Of a stretch of 64,000 nt of DNA, positions 33,287 to 42,508 are shown piece by piece (the stretch's first letter is position 1; every line of letters begins with the position of its first letter). This DNA is from Flavobacterium aquidurense (lineage in GTDB: Bacteria; Bacteroidota; Bacteroidia; Flavobacteriales; Flavobacteriaceae): NCBI GenBank assembly GCA_900107365.1, contig FNPS01000008.1, positions 1 to 64,000 on the forward strand, written 5' to 3'. The translations under genes and the position numbers were made by a program. The notes beneath the pieces are model-generated. The model was not told where the DNA came from. It did no database searches and worked only from the letters and a program-made list of their open reading frames with translations.

Positions 33287-35369
33287 TACTTGTGAAGCTT
33301 TTATTTTTGGCAAATTCAAAGGTAGTTTCGGCATTATCGTTCAGTACGATGTAAGCATCGAATTTCTTTCCTGACCTGCTTTTCATTCCTTTAATGAGTG
33401 AAGTTGTACCCTTGCTGACAAGACTTTTAATATTGTCTATACTGATTTGCGCACCGCAGACATTGCGGAACTGTATCCAGTTGCAAGTCTCTTCAGGACA
33501 CTTTACTATTTTGTCACGTATGATAAGTTGTTGGCTTTTACATTTAGGGCAGATGAGGTCTGGCAAGTTGTTTTTGGCAATTGGGGTCTGCAACAATTCA
33601 TTGGCAATAGATGCAGCGTAATTTTCCATTTGCTTTTGAAATTTTCCTGCATCTGATTCGTTGTTTTCGATTTTTTCCAATGCAAGTTCCCATTGGGCAG
33701 TCATCGCCACATCTGCTATTTTTTTTTCTTTGACCAATTCGTATACCAATAATCCCTTTTCGGTTGGTACCAGAGATTTCTTTTCCCTATTTATGTAATT
33801 TCGGGTAAACAATATTTCGATAATTGATGCCCTTGTAGCTGCAGTGCCGATACCTAAATTTTGTAAAACCTTTCGCTCACCTTGATTTTCGATATCATTT
33901 CCGGCACTTTCCATAGCTGACAAAAGGCCTGCTTCAGTGTAAAGCACAGGCGGTTTGGTTTTCTTTTCCAGAACGGAAGCTTCTTTTATTTTAAGTTCAT
34001 CGTCCTTTTTCAGCTCAGGCAAATCCATTACATGTTCTGTATCATCATCGAGGAAACTGCCTCTAATGGAACGCCACCCGGATTCTATAATCTTACAGCC
34101 TTTTGATGTAAAATCATAATGCAGTACCTGTAAGTCGACATCAGTTATCTCTTTGATGCAGGGTTGTGAAACGGCTTCGAGTAATCGAAAGGCAATCATA
34201 TTATAAATCGCATTTTCCTTTGGATTCAGGGCTGATGGCATTTTATCAGTAGTTAATAATCCATGATGGTCAGTGACACGCAAATCGTTCACGATATGTT
34301 TATTAAAACGGCGCCATTTCATTTGAGATAGGTTTTGTTTAATATTTTCCCTCTTTTGTAAAGCTCTTACAAGATTAGGAATCTCTGCCCACATATCTTC
34401 AGGAATGTATTTGCTTGCGGTACGTGGGTATGTGATAAATTTCTGTTCGTAAAGGCTCTGGGAAATGTTGAGGGTTTCTTCCGCAGAAAGGTTTAATTTT
34501 TTATTGGCTTCTTTTTGCAGGCCGGTAAGGTCGAACAATAAAGGCGGCTGCTCTGTAACGCTTTTGGTCACTTGGGATGTAATTATTGCCGTTTGGTTTC
34601 GCGCAATGGCTTTCAACACATCGGCGGCTAGTTTTTTGTCTTCCCATTTGATTTTTGAGATACTTTTAAAATCTATCATTTCTTTGTTATGGGACAACTG
34701 TATCTGCCAGTAATTTTTTACTTTGAAACTCCTGTTTTCCAGATAGCGTTTGCATATTAAAGCCAATGTAGGTGTCTGCACTCTTCCGAGTGAATAAACC
34801 CCGTTTGCTAATGCAATGGAGAGCGCTTGTGTGGCATTGATACCCACTAGCCAGTCGGCACGGCTCCTGGCTTGTGCTGCCTGATATAATCCGTCAAATT
34901 CTTTTCCGTCTTTGAGATTATCAAAACCTACTTTAATTGCTTTTTCAGTAAGGGAGCTTATCCAAAGTCGCTTAAAGGGTTTATTGCACTTCAAGTATTC
35001 GTATATGTACCTAAAAATGAGTTCGCCCTCACGTCCTGCATCGGTGGCGACAATAATATTATCGCTGTTGTCAAAGAGCTCTCTAATGATTCTTAGTTGT
35101 TTTAGCGCTCCTGTATCTACAGAATCCCCTTGATTTTTACTGACCTTTCTGACAGTCAGTAAAAAAGGGTTTGGAAGTATCGGCAGTGATGCTTTGTCAA
35201 ATCCTGTGATGCCGTAATCTTCGGGCATCCCTAATCCTACAAGATGGCCCAGTGCCCATGTAACAAAATAGCCGTTACCTGTCAGGTAGCCATCTTTTTT
35301 TTCGGTGGCTCTGATTATAACGGCTATTTCCCTTGCTACACTGGGCTTTTCTGCAATAATTGTTATCAT
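33276..35369 (-). CDS. topB: DNA topoisomerase III (type IA)
   Basis: The 697-residue type IA topoisomerase has a TOPRIM domain (Glu7, Ala-Thr-Asp-Ala-Gly-Arg-Glu-Gly-Glu with Asp110). It has Tyr-Ser-Leu-Gly-Arg-Val-Gln-Thr-Pro-Thr (192-201) and the catalytic tyrosine Y314 in Phe-Ile-Thr-Tyr-Pro-Arg-Thr. A zinc-like end (Cys-Pro-x-Cys near 610) is present. It relaxes or decatenates DNA during element processing and transfer. A topB copy next to a DUF4099 gene is normal in these elements. Confidence 0.95.
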   Translation of the reverse strand: MITIIAEKPSVAREIAVIIRATEKKDGYLTGNGYFVTWALGHLVGLGMPEDYGITGFDKASLPILPNPFLLTVRKVSKNQGDSVDTGALKQLRIIRELFDNSDNIIVATDAGREGELIFRYIYEYLKCNKPFKRLWISSLTEKAIKVGFDNLKDGKEFDGLYQAAQARSRADWLVGINATQALSIALANGVYSLGRVQTPTLALICKRYLENRSFKVKNYWQIQLSHNKEMIDFKSISKIKWEDKKLAADVLKAIARNQTAIITSQVTKSVTEQPPLLFDLTGLQKEANKKLNLSAEETLNISQSLYEQKFITYPRTASKYIPEDMWAEIPNLVRALQKRENIKQNLSQMKWRRFNKHIVNDLRVTDHHGLLTTDKMPSALNPKENAIYNMIAFRLLEAVSQPCIKEITDVDLQVLHYDFTSKGCKIIESGWRSIRGSFLDDDTEHVMDLPELKKDDELKIKEASVLEKKTKPPVLYTEAGLLSAMESAGNDIENQGERKVLQNLGIGTAATRASIIEILFTRNYINREKKSLVPTEKGLLVYELVKEKKIADVAMTAQWELALEKIENNESDAGKFQKQMENYAASIANELLQTPIAKNNLPDLICPKCKSQQLIIRDKIVKCPEETCNWIQFRNVCGAQISIDNIKSLVSKGTTSLIKGMKSRSGKKFDAYIVLNDNAETTFEFAKNKSFTSNGK

Positions 35370-35375
35370 ATTTTA

Positions 35376-36812
35376 TTACATTTTACGCCCTTTTGATTTA
35401 TCAGTTGAGTTAGATTCTTCTTGTTGTTCCTGTTGTTTCTTGTCATCAGGATTTGTCTGACCTGATTTTAATGGCTCCTTTATGTTCTTAGTAGCTTCAT
35501 TAGTTTTGCCTTCGGAATTGACAGCGGTCTGCGTTTTATGGGCTTCAGAAGGTTTTATCTGTTCTTTGATTTTATCTGGATTTTGAAATGAAAAATCTGT
35601 TTTATTGGTTTCCTTGTTGTAGGTGATATATCCATTGTATTCTTTTCCTTTTTTATCCACTAAGCCGCTGATATAAACCGTCTGACCATCTTTGAGCTTT
35701 TGGTATTGCTCATTATTGAGTTCCTTATCTCTAAAGTTTTTAGGTGCTCCCTGAGTTTGGTTCTGTTGATTGCCTTGTGTCTGTTTATTAGAATCATTTC
35801 GGTCAAAGAGAAATTCAACAAAACGTTTATCTGCATTGAATTGCACAGATGCATCAAAGGCTGTTCCTTTCTTGGAAACCATTCCTTCTAGAGCAAGCGG
35901 CTTCCCTTCCAGCAAGGTTTGCTTTTGCTCTTCACTCAGCTTAATTCCTTTAATTTCATCGGGAATTTTAATGAAATCCGTGCGCAGTGCTATCACCTCA
36001 TTGGTCAGCCTGTCTATACTGATAATGGAGGGCATGATCTCATTGTTTTTCGGATTGGTGAGATCTACTACGCGTCCCATATTGCCTGTTTGCAGCAGAT
36101 TGTCTTTATCTTCCTTGCTGAACTCGTGACCGAAAAAAGGATAATTCAGATTAGGTTCTTTTCGGATGCCATGAATGGCCAACACGACCAGTCCTTCGTC
36201 GTTTTGTTTGAGAGATAAGCGGGCATCCATTCTGGTGACGGCAGTACCAAGGTTAAGGCTGACCGGTACTAGCTCATTTGTTTTGTATCCCTTTAGGAGC
36301 GGATCAAGAAGGCTCATTTTTTCAAGTTTTTCTTTGCTTAAACCCAAATGGTTTAATGTTTCCCAATCGATCTGTTCCGGTTTGTATTTGTATTCACTAG
36401 TTTCCGGATTTGTCTGTGCTGTTTCCATATTAATTTCATTTTTTTGTTTATAATCTTTTACTTCGTGCTGTTTCATTAATTGCTCGCCTTCAGGTGTAGG
36501 ATGATCTAAATGTTTCTGCATCTCTTTTGAAGTGTCAACAGCCAGCAGAGCAGGGATTTTGAAGAACGAAAAATTAGTTGGGTTCTTCAGCTGGCTGAAA
36601 AAATTTGAAAAGAAATTCGAAAATACATCTCCCTGCTTGTCTACGCGCATGAACTGATTCTGATTCTTACGCGTAGGGTCAACGGTTTCCAGATTGCCAT
36701 TTTGGTCAATGCCTTTTACCGCCAGGATTTTCTTTTTCTCTTTATCGAATACCAGCAGTATATCCGATAATTCTTCGGGAGTATTAAATGCATGTTTAAT
36801 ATTTTCACTCAT
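35376..36812 (-). CDS. DUF4099/DUF3945 protein
   Basis: The product is 478 residues from the ATG at 36812. The middle (about 140-200) matches DUF4099 (Ile-Asp-Trp-Glu-x-Leu-x-x-Leu-Gly-Leu-Ser). DUF3945-type repeats follow (Leu-x-x-Gly-x-x-x-x-Leu-x-Gly-Met near 325-345 and Leu-x-x-Gly-Gln-Thr-Val-Tyr-Ile-x-Gly-Leu near 400-415). The tail is Gln/Lys-rich and disordered. It has no known activity, but it is nearly always found beside topB in Bacteroidetes elements. Confidence 0.85.
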   Translation of the reverse strand: MSENIKHAFNTPEELSDILLVFDKEKKKILAVKGIDQNGNLETVDPTRKNQNQFMRVDKQGDVFSNFFSNFFSQLKNPTNFSFFKIPALLAVDTSKEMQKHLDHPTPEGEQLMKQHEVKDYKQKNEINMETAQTNPETSEYKYKPEQIDWETLNHLGLSKEKLEKMSLLDPLLKGYKTNELVPVSLNLGTAVTRMDARLSLKQNDEGLVVLAIHGIRKEPNLNYPFFGHEFSKEDKDNLLQTGNMGRVVDLTNPKNNEIMPSIISIDRLTNEVIALRTDFIKIPDEIKGIKLSEEQKQTLLEGKPLALEGMVSKKGTAFDASVQFNADKRFVEFLFDRNDSNKQTQGNQQNQTQGAPKNFRDKELNNEQYQKLKDGQTVYISGLVDKKGKEYNGYITYNKETNKTDFSFQNPDKIKEQIKPSEAHKTQTAVNSEGKTNEATKNIKEPLKSGQTNPDDKKQQEQQEESNSTDKSKGRKM

Positions 36813-36893
36813 AATTTTAAATTTTAAATTCATTTGCGAAATTAAAAGGTGAAAAGGTGCTAATTAAAAGCTGGAAGCTATTGGCGTTATTTT

Positions 36894-37202
36894 TCACTCT
36901 CTGGCATAGTTTTTTGGCGTTCGGACATTGATACTTTCTCTGATGAATTGGTGTACATCTGATAGCTTATAATATATTTTTCCACTGATGGTATAGTAGG
37001 GGAGCTTGCCGATTGATCGGTAGCGCTGGAGTGATCTCCCACTTATTTTAAGCATCTGTAATATATCCTGATTATCCAATAACTCTTCGCCGTCAACACT
37101 TCCGCGTTTTTTTTCAAGTTCACTGATATGCGCGCTCAAAAGATCGAAACGTTCTATGATTCGTTCCATCCAGGAAATGAATTCCATTCTGTCTATATTC
37201 AT
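36894..37202 (-). CDS. Helix-turn-helix (MerR/excisionase-like) protein
   Basis: The product is 102 residues from the ATG at 37202. A coiled N-terminal helix is followed by a winged helix-turn-helix of the HTH_17 type (about 43-90: Asp-Asn-Gln-Asp-Ile-Leu-Gln-Met-Leu-Lys-Ile-Ser-Gly-Arg-Ser-Leu-Gln-Arg-Tyr-Arg, then Tyr-Lys-Leu-Ser-Asp-Val). Such proteins act as excision directionality factors or regulators in these elements. It lies between the DUF4099 and RteC genes. A longer in-frame start at 37262 is less likely. Confidence 0.8.
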   Translation of the reverse strand: MNIDRMEFISWMERIIERFDLLSAHISELEKKRGSVDGEELLDNQDILQMLKISGRSLQRYRSIGKLPYYTISGKIYYKLSDVHQFIRESINVRTPKNYARE

Positions 37203-37430
37203 GGCTGTGTGTTTTACATTAGTGATGCAAAATTGCCACCAGCAAAAGTTTTTCATTGCCAATATCAGCCAATGTAAAATGCTGTTTTATGAAAATTTTA
37301 ACTGATTAAAAAATTAAGATGAGTTGCTGATTTACTGGGATAATTGAGCATATAGAAGTAATTTATATGCCAGTAGCCATTTGATGCCAATTGCACCTCA
37401 TTGGCAAGAAAATTGTAAGTTTTTAAAAAA

Positions 37431-38282
37431 TTAGGCTTCTTTTTCCATGTGCTGTTTAAGCGATAATTTCAGCTGGTCCAGAAAAATACTTTTGCTATCA
37501 GCCCTGTCTTTCATCCGATGGTAGGCATGATGTACATCACCGAGCTGGATCCTAAAAAGCAACTGGAAAACCATACTGATTTTACGGATGCCGGCTTTTC
37601 CATGAGAAATACTGCCAGATGCATGAAGTGCGTAAATTAATTCGATCAGAGCATTCTTTGAATCTGTCCAGAAAAAATCTCTGTTAGCTGCATTTCCGTC
37701 TGAAAAAATGGTGGCCTGCTGAGTGTCAAGTTCAATTTTAGAAACGAGATAACTATTAAGCAGTTCGTTAGCAATTATACGCGCCACTTTATAATCATAA
37801 TATGTAGAAAATTGAGTGTCAATTTCAAAAACAAAACTATTAACTCCTTCATGAAGGTCTATTTTTCCCCGACAAAAGAAATGATGGTCCCATTCGGTTC
37901 TTCCCGTGCGATAATAGCGATAAAAATCTGTGTTATAAAAGTGCTCTTTATACTCCTGCTTGAGGAGATTAAGCTCATTGGAAAAATATTTATGATGCAT
38001 TTTACCGGTTACAACCGGACAGGATGCTTCAATTCGGAAAACTTTATTATAGAAAATTAGTTTTCCTAGTATTTGGGGTTTGATAATTTTAAAAAAATTA
38101 ATCTCTTCATTTTCATCGGAAAATCCTTTTTCTAAAACATTTTTTTTAACCGTACAAAGCAAGCTTCGAAGCACGGTAGTCATGTGGTAGGATTTTTCAA
38201 TTATATGTTCAGGGTCTAAGCTGAATTCCTGTTCTGCTTTTCGAATAACCTGAAGTGCGTTCTCACATGTAGATCTTATCAT
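37431..38282 (-). CDS. rteC: RteC-family regulator
   Basis: The product is 283 residues from the ATG at 38282. It matches RteC, with Tyr-Tyr-Arg-Thr-Gly-Arg-Thr-Glu-Trp-Asp-His-His-Phe-Phe near residue 135-148 and a long helical second half. In CTnDOT, RteC activates excision genes. Here no rteA or rteB is present, so its control is likely different. It marks the right end of the conserved backbone; everything to its right up to the recombinase is cargo. Confidence 0.85.
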   Translation of the reverse strand: MIRSTCENALQVIRKAEQEFSLDPEHIIEKSYHMTTVLRSLLCTVKKNVLEKGFSDENEEINFFKIIKPQILGKLIFYNKVFRIEASCPVVTGKMHHKYFSNELNLLKQEYKEHFYNTDFYRYYRTGRTEWDHHFFCRGKIDLHEGVNSFVFEIDTQFSTYYDYKVARIIANELLNSYLVSKIELDTQQATIFSDGNAANRDFFWTDSKNALIELIYALHASGSISHGKAGIRKISMVFQLLFRIQLGDVHHAYHRMKDRADSKSIFLDQLKLSLKQHMEKEA

Positions 38283-38384
38283 GGCAACAGAATTTTGATT
38301 TATTTGAACAAGCAAAAAGTGAGGGCAGTTATGCCCAGATACGGTATGACGTTACTTTTCGTTGGAGAATTTAAATATATTATA

Positions 38385-40811
38385 TCAGCGCGCGCTATTG
38401 GTTTCATTCTGCAGTGTCTGCATCAGTTCCATAGCGTAGTTGTCCTTGGCTTGTACGTAAGCGACCTTCGTTATGATGGAAGCGCCAAGTTTTTTCTTCT
38501 CAAAGCTTGCCGATATACCGAAATCAATTCGCTCAATTTCAAGCTCTCGCGCTCTTTTGATTGTTTGGTATAAAAGCTGTCTGTATAGATTGAAACCTTC
38601 TCCGGCAATATAGTCCATGCCGATAAGTTCAGGCACATATACATTTCCTGAATTTTTATAGCAAAACATTATTCCAACGAAATTCTTTTCAACTGCATTT
38701 TTAAGGGTCAGAATTAAGAACTCCCAGTTTGGAGAGCTGTTCATATTTTCAAATACTTGTCTGTTGTATGTGAAGGTATTTATGGCTAGGTTGCGATCCT
38801 TTACATTGCAGTATAGCTCGTAAGCCCTGTTTATTTCTTCTTGATTGAGGCAATCCTTTATTTCAACATTGTAGAATTTTTCGTATGGCAGTATTTCCCT
38901 GTTGAAATGCTGGCGTGACCGGGTTGAAAGCAGGGATCCATACTTCTCAATTGTGGGCCAGTTTTTATTTTCAATTACACAGGATTCCGGCATATCAATC
39001 CGGAAATAACCTTGGTTTCTTATCATTTCATCCCACTTGAATCCATTTTCAAAATCACGCAGAACAAGCATATCGGCCCCTAAAGAATTGTATGTTTCTT
39101 CCAGCTTGTTTAAGAGCATTTGAAAGGATTGTTCGGCCAAAGGATTACTCTGGTCAATATAACAGTGCAATCCCTCAGTAAACAACGAGCCAGTACTTAG
39201 TACTTTGGAAGTCATATGCATGGGCTCTGTTTTTCGAATTTCTTCAAGGTGTCTTGAAACTGATTCTGTAGACAGCATATCATCTTTCCAGATCCCGAAT
39301 GTGCAGAATGTCATTAAAACAACTTGCATGTTTTTGTCCCTGATTATATAATAGAAGAAATCCCATTTGCTGGCGGAATCCTCGTTACCGGAAAAGGTTT
39401 GTTCAAGATAATTCATTCCGTCCCAATCCAGGATATTATGAGTGCCCAAATATTTGTTCCATTCCTGCTTGTCGATATTCATTATTGTTGTTTCCTCTTC
39501 AATATGTAGTAGTGCTATTTGCTGTTTTTTAGCAGGGAGTTCTCTTCTGATATCCATTCTAAAAGCCTGCCGTATCTTTTCATCACTGCTTCCGGTTTCT
39601 TCCATGGCTTTTTGGAAGTGGTGATCCATTGCACGGGCAAGTTCTGAAATATCTTCAATCTTATTATGCGCAGATATCGTGATACGGATTCCGGTGTTTT
39701 TTATAGGTACTGCCGGATAAATGCCTAGGTTGAGATAAAATCCTTCTGAGAAAAGGCGCTTTGTAAAATTATAAGCAGTGGCGGGTGTCCCCATACCAAT
39801 AAAAAAAACAGGGGAGTCGTTTTCAGAAACAAGCGGCAGACTGCTTTTTGAAAGCAGCGTGCTGAAATGTGTTGTTTTTTTGGCAAGTTGAGCCTGATGC
39901 TCATAGATTTCTGCAGAAAGATGTATGTCACAGGATGCAATTGCAGCGGCAACTGATGCAGGTTCAAGCTGAGCTGAAAAAGTAAGGGGACCACCAAAAG
40001 TTTTAATCTTTTCCCGCAATTTACGATCACTGCAGAAAAATGTGGCTCCGCTGGCACCAAAAGTCTTGCTCAGCGTGCTGACAACGACAACGTTTTCTTC
40101 CAACGTTCCAATAGCGTCGAAGATAAAACCAGTACCATTTTGTCCTTTCCAGCTCATTCCGTGTACATCATCAAAATAGAGGTGAAGCTGCGTATGTTTT
40201 CGAGCAAGGTTCAAAAGATCCTGTACTGGTGCATAATCTCCGTACATTGAGTAAACACCGTCCGCCATGTACCAGATTTTGCCCAATTTACCGCTGAACA
40301 TTCGAATTTTGTCTTCAAGCATTTCCAGATTGTTATGCCGTACCATCTCGACAGGTATTCCCCTAAGCTTTAGAACCTGACAGGCATTTTGCACACTCCA
40401 ATGCGCCTGATGGTCTAAAATTACTGCATCTTCATCTCTTATAAGGGTGGGAATGATGGCCATATGTCCAAGGGTACTGTTCTTAGTGATAATTGGCGGT
40501 ATATCGTACATCTGCTCAATCTTGCTTTCTAATTCAGCATATAGGGGATGCGAAAGATAAGTTTTAGAAAGAGGGAACTGCGTCCCGTAATTTCTTATAG
40601 CATTTATTGCAGCCTCTTTTAACCTTTCATCCTGTTCGAGTCCTAAATATCCCGTAGTGCCAAAATGGAGCATGTCGTTTCCGTTAATTTTTATGGTCCG
40701 GCCATTTAAATATTCACCTTCCGTGTATAGGTGTAGCATTCCTTGATCCTTTGCACTAGTAAAAACAGTGTCTACTGTATCGATAAAATTATTGTGTTTG
40801 ATTTTTGCCAT
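38385..40811 (-). CDS. Alpha-oxoamine synthase / GNAT fusion protein
   Basis: The 808-residue protein is a fusion. Residues about 25-420 are a PLP-dependent alpha-oxoamine synthase-type enzyme (KBL/AONS/SPT family), with Asp-Asp-Val-His-Gly (214-218) and the Schiff-base lysine K249 in Ser-Thr-Leu-Ser-Lys-Thr-Phe-Gly-Ala-Ser-Gly. Residues about 440-800 form a GNAT/FemAB-like acyltransferase. The first half would condense an amino acid with an acyl-CoA and the second could acylate the product, as for an N-acylated lipid. The substrate is unknown. There is no signal peptide or membrane span. It is transcribed away from the AraC regulator. Confidence 0.85.
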   Translation of the reverse strand: MAKIKHNNFIDTVDTVFTSAKDQGMLHLYTEGEYLNGRTIKINGNDMLHFGTTGYLGLEQDERLKEAAINAIRNYGTQFPLSKTYLSHPLYAELESKIEQMYDIPPIITKNSTLGHMAIIPTLIRDEDAVILDHQAHWSVQNACQVLKLRGIPVEMVRHNNLEMLEDKIRMFSGKLGKIWYMADGVYSMYGDYAPVQDLLNLARKHTQLHLYFDDVHGMSWKGQNGTGFIFDAIGTLEENVVVVSTLSKTFGASGATFFCSDRKLREKIKTFGGPLTFSAQLEPASVAAAIASCDIHLSAEIYEHQAQLAKKTTHFSTLLSKSSLPLVSENDSPVFFIGMGTPATAYNFTKRLFSEGFYLNLGIYPAVPIKNTGIRITISAHNKIEDISELARAMDHHFQKAMEETGSSDEKIRQAFRMDIRRELPAKKQQIALLHIEEETTIMNIDKQEWNKYLGTHNILDWDGMNYLEQTFSGNEDSASKWDFFYYIIRDKNMQVVLMTFCTFGIWKDDMLSTESVSRHLEEIRKTEPMHMTSKVLSTGSLFTEGLHCYIDQSNPLAEQSFQMLLNKLEETYNSLGADMLVLRDFENGFKWDEMIRNQGYFRIDMPESCVIENKNWPTIEKYGSLLSTRSRQHFNREILPYEKFYNVEIKDCLNQEEINRAYELYCNVKDRNLAINTFTYNRQVFENMNSSPNWEFLILTLKNAVEKNFVGIMFCYKNSGNVYVPELIGMDYIAGEGFNLYRQLLYQTIKRARELEIERIDFGISASFEKKKLGASIITKVAYVQAKDNYAMELMQTLQNETNSAR

Positions 40812-40919
40812 CTCTTATTAAATTTTTAGGTTTCGATCTGTGTTTTTGTAATTGTCTGAAAATTAGACACCTAAAATTCATTATAAAAATCGAAAGCGCT
40901 TTTACTTGCAGATATTTTA

Positions 40920-40996
40920 TTCCCAATTTGGCAAGGGTAATTCCCGATTTGACAACAAATTACAGTGTTTTGCAAGAAATAATCCATATTTGACAA
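40920..40996. promoter_or_regulatory. Four helically phased repeats, candidate operator
   Basis: Copies ending at 40934, 40955, 40975 and 40996 share the pattern TTCCCnATTTGrCAA (the third is degenerate). Their spacing is 21, 20 and 21 bases, about two turns of the helix. They lie between the divergent synthase and small-protein/AraC genes. AraC-type regulators often bind direct repeats with this phasing, so the PAS-AraC protein encoded at 41483 is the natural candidate. Confidence 0.6.
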
Positions 40997-41056
40997 TGAC
41001 AATGTTTCTAAATCTTTATAATTTTGTTAAATTTCAAGTTTAAAAACAAACAGGTC

Positions 41057-41470
41057 ATGATTGCCTCACATGAATCTTTTGAGAATCAAAATGCAAGGTT
41101 TTGGATTGAAAAGGGAATCCTCTTTTTCGAATATAAACCTAATACTGCAATAGATTTGCAAGTCGCTATGCGCGTGGTTGCAGACAGGATTGCATTTCAA
41201 AATGAAAGGCATCTTCCTGTATTTTGCGATACCAGGGGAATTGCCTCAATTGACAAAGCAGCCCGAGACTATCTCGCAAAATCTGGATCACTGCTTGCAA
41301 AAGCAGTGGCTCTAATTGGGAGTGAAAATGTTTCCATGACTATGAGTACTTTTTATCTGGAAATCAGCAAGCCGTCCGTGCCCACGCGAATTTTTACCGT
41401 CGAGCAGGAGGCGTTGGACTATTTAACGGACTTCGTTTCGAGCTGTAAACAGGTAGATAGAAATATATAA
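41057..41470 (+). CDS. Small STAS-like protein (DUF7793-like)
   Basis: The product is 137 residues from the ATG at 41057. It alternates strands and helices (Ala-Arg-Phe-Trp-Ile-Glu-Lys-Gly-Ile-Leu-Phe-Phe-Glu-Tyr, then Leu-Pro-Val-Phe-Cys-Asp-Thr-Arg-Gly-Ile). The pattern resembles STAS/SpoIIAA-type single domains. It precedes the AraC-PAS gene by 12 bases, so it is probably a co-transcribed partner. Similar proteins occur beside PAS/AraC regulators in flavobacteria (from memory). Function is unknown. Confidence 0.7.
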   Translation: MIASHESFENQNARFWIEKGILFFEYKPNTAIDLQVAMRVVADRIAFQNERHLPVFCDTRGIASIDKAARDYLAKSGSLLAKAVALIGSENVSMTMSTFYLEISKPSVPTRIFTVEQEALDYLTDFVSSCKQVDRNI

Positions 41471-41482
41471 AATTCAGCACAA

Positions 41483-42418
41483 ATGAAAAGCCCTCACAAC
41501 CGCCAGCGGATGGTATCGATGCACAAGATGTTATTTGAAATGGCAAGGGGCAATTTCAATAACCAAATCCCTTTGAGCAGTTATGACGACGAAATTGAAA
41601 CCTTGGTCGTCCTTGTCAACATGGTAGCGGAAGAACTTAAGGAGTCCGCTTTTCATTCAGGTTTTGTCAATCCATATATTACTCACAGGATGGTGACACC
41701 TGCAACTTTTATCTTAGATGAAAATCATTCTATAAAGGATGTGAATCAAGGGGCTTTGAAAATTTTGGGCTATGATTCGATAGAGATGCTAAGCAGGCCA
41801 ATACAGGAATTTTTGCTAGACGACTTCACGGAAATGTCTGATTTAGAGAGAAAAGCGCTGGAGGAGCTTCTTCTATCAGGTGAAATTATTACGCTAAATT
41901 TCATAACATATAAAAAGCTGATCGTAAGTGCCGAATGCTCGGTATCAAGATTGTCTGAAGGTAAGTTTACAGTACTTAGCTTCATAGCACCCTTTCTCCA
42001 GCTTGATGACGCTGTTCCGGAATCATACGAAACAAAAGAGCAAAAGCAGCATAATTTTAGAAAAGCCGATGCGCGCCTGATGCAGCGAGTTTACGATTAT
42101 GTACTAGCGAATTTGGCGGAGCCTTTGCCTTCAATAAAAGAAATTGCCAGGCTTTTTGGGACAAATGATTTTAAACTCAAAGACGGATTCCGGTATTTTT
42201 TCCATACAAGCGTCTACAAGTTCTATACCGAACAACGGCTTAAAAGAGCCTACCTTATGATAGAGCAGACCGATATCCCTTTGAAAAATATTTCGTTTAT
42301 GAACGGTTTTAACAGTTATCCTAACTTTTCCAAATCATTCAAGAAGCACTTTGGACTCTCCCCAAAAGAAATAGGCCGAAACAAAACAGGTGGTCTTTTT
42401 ATAAGTGAAAAAGATTAA
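41483..42418 (+). CDS. PAS/AraC-family transcriptional regulator
   Basis: The 311-residue protein starts with a HAMP-like helical segment (about 15-55, Asn-Asn-Gln-Ile-Pro-Leu-Ser-Ser-Tyr-Asp-Asp-Glu-Ile-Glu). A PAS sensor domain (about 70-165) and two AraC helix-turn-helix motifs (about 205-300, ending Pro-Asn-Phe-Ser-Lys-Ser-Phe-Lys-Lys-His-Phe-Gly-Leu-Ser-Pro) follow. It lacks a membrane anchor, so it senses a cytosolic signal. It is the likely ligand-responsive activator of the divergent fusion gene and its own operon. Confidence 0.88.
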   Translation: MKSPHNRQRMVSMHKMLFEMARGNFNNQIPLSSYDDEIETLVVLVNMVAEELKESAFHSGFVNPYITHRMVTPATFILDENHSIKDVNQGALKILGYDSIEMLSRPIQEFLLDDFTEMSDLERKALEELLLSGEIITLNFITYKKLIVSAECSVSRLSEGKFTVLSFIAPFLQLDDAVPESYETKEQKQHNFRKADARLMQRVYDYVLANLAEPLPSIKEIARLFGTNDFKLKDGFRYFFHTSVYKFYTEQRLKRAYLMIEQTDIPLKNISFMNGFNSYPNFSKSFKKHFGLSPKEIGRNKTGGLFISEKD

Positions 42419-42508
42419 TCCTCTCTGAGTAATACTCGCTCCCGATTATATAAGTGTTATTGATTTGTAATTCAGAATTTTACATTGTGTAATTCAAAGG
42501 TCGTAGTT

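Noticed and set aside
40805..40993. 62-residue plus-strand frame
   Set aside because: It lies over the phased repeats in the divergent promoter and opposite the synthase start; no protein features.
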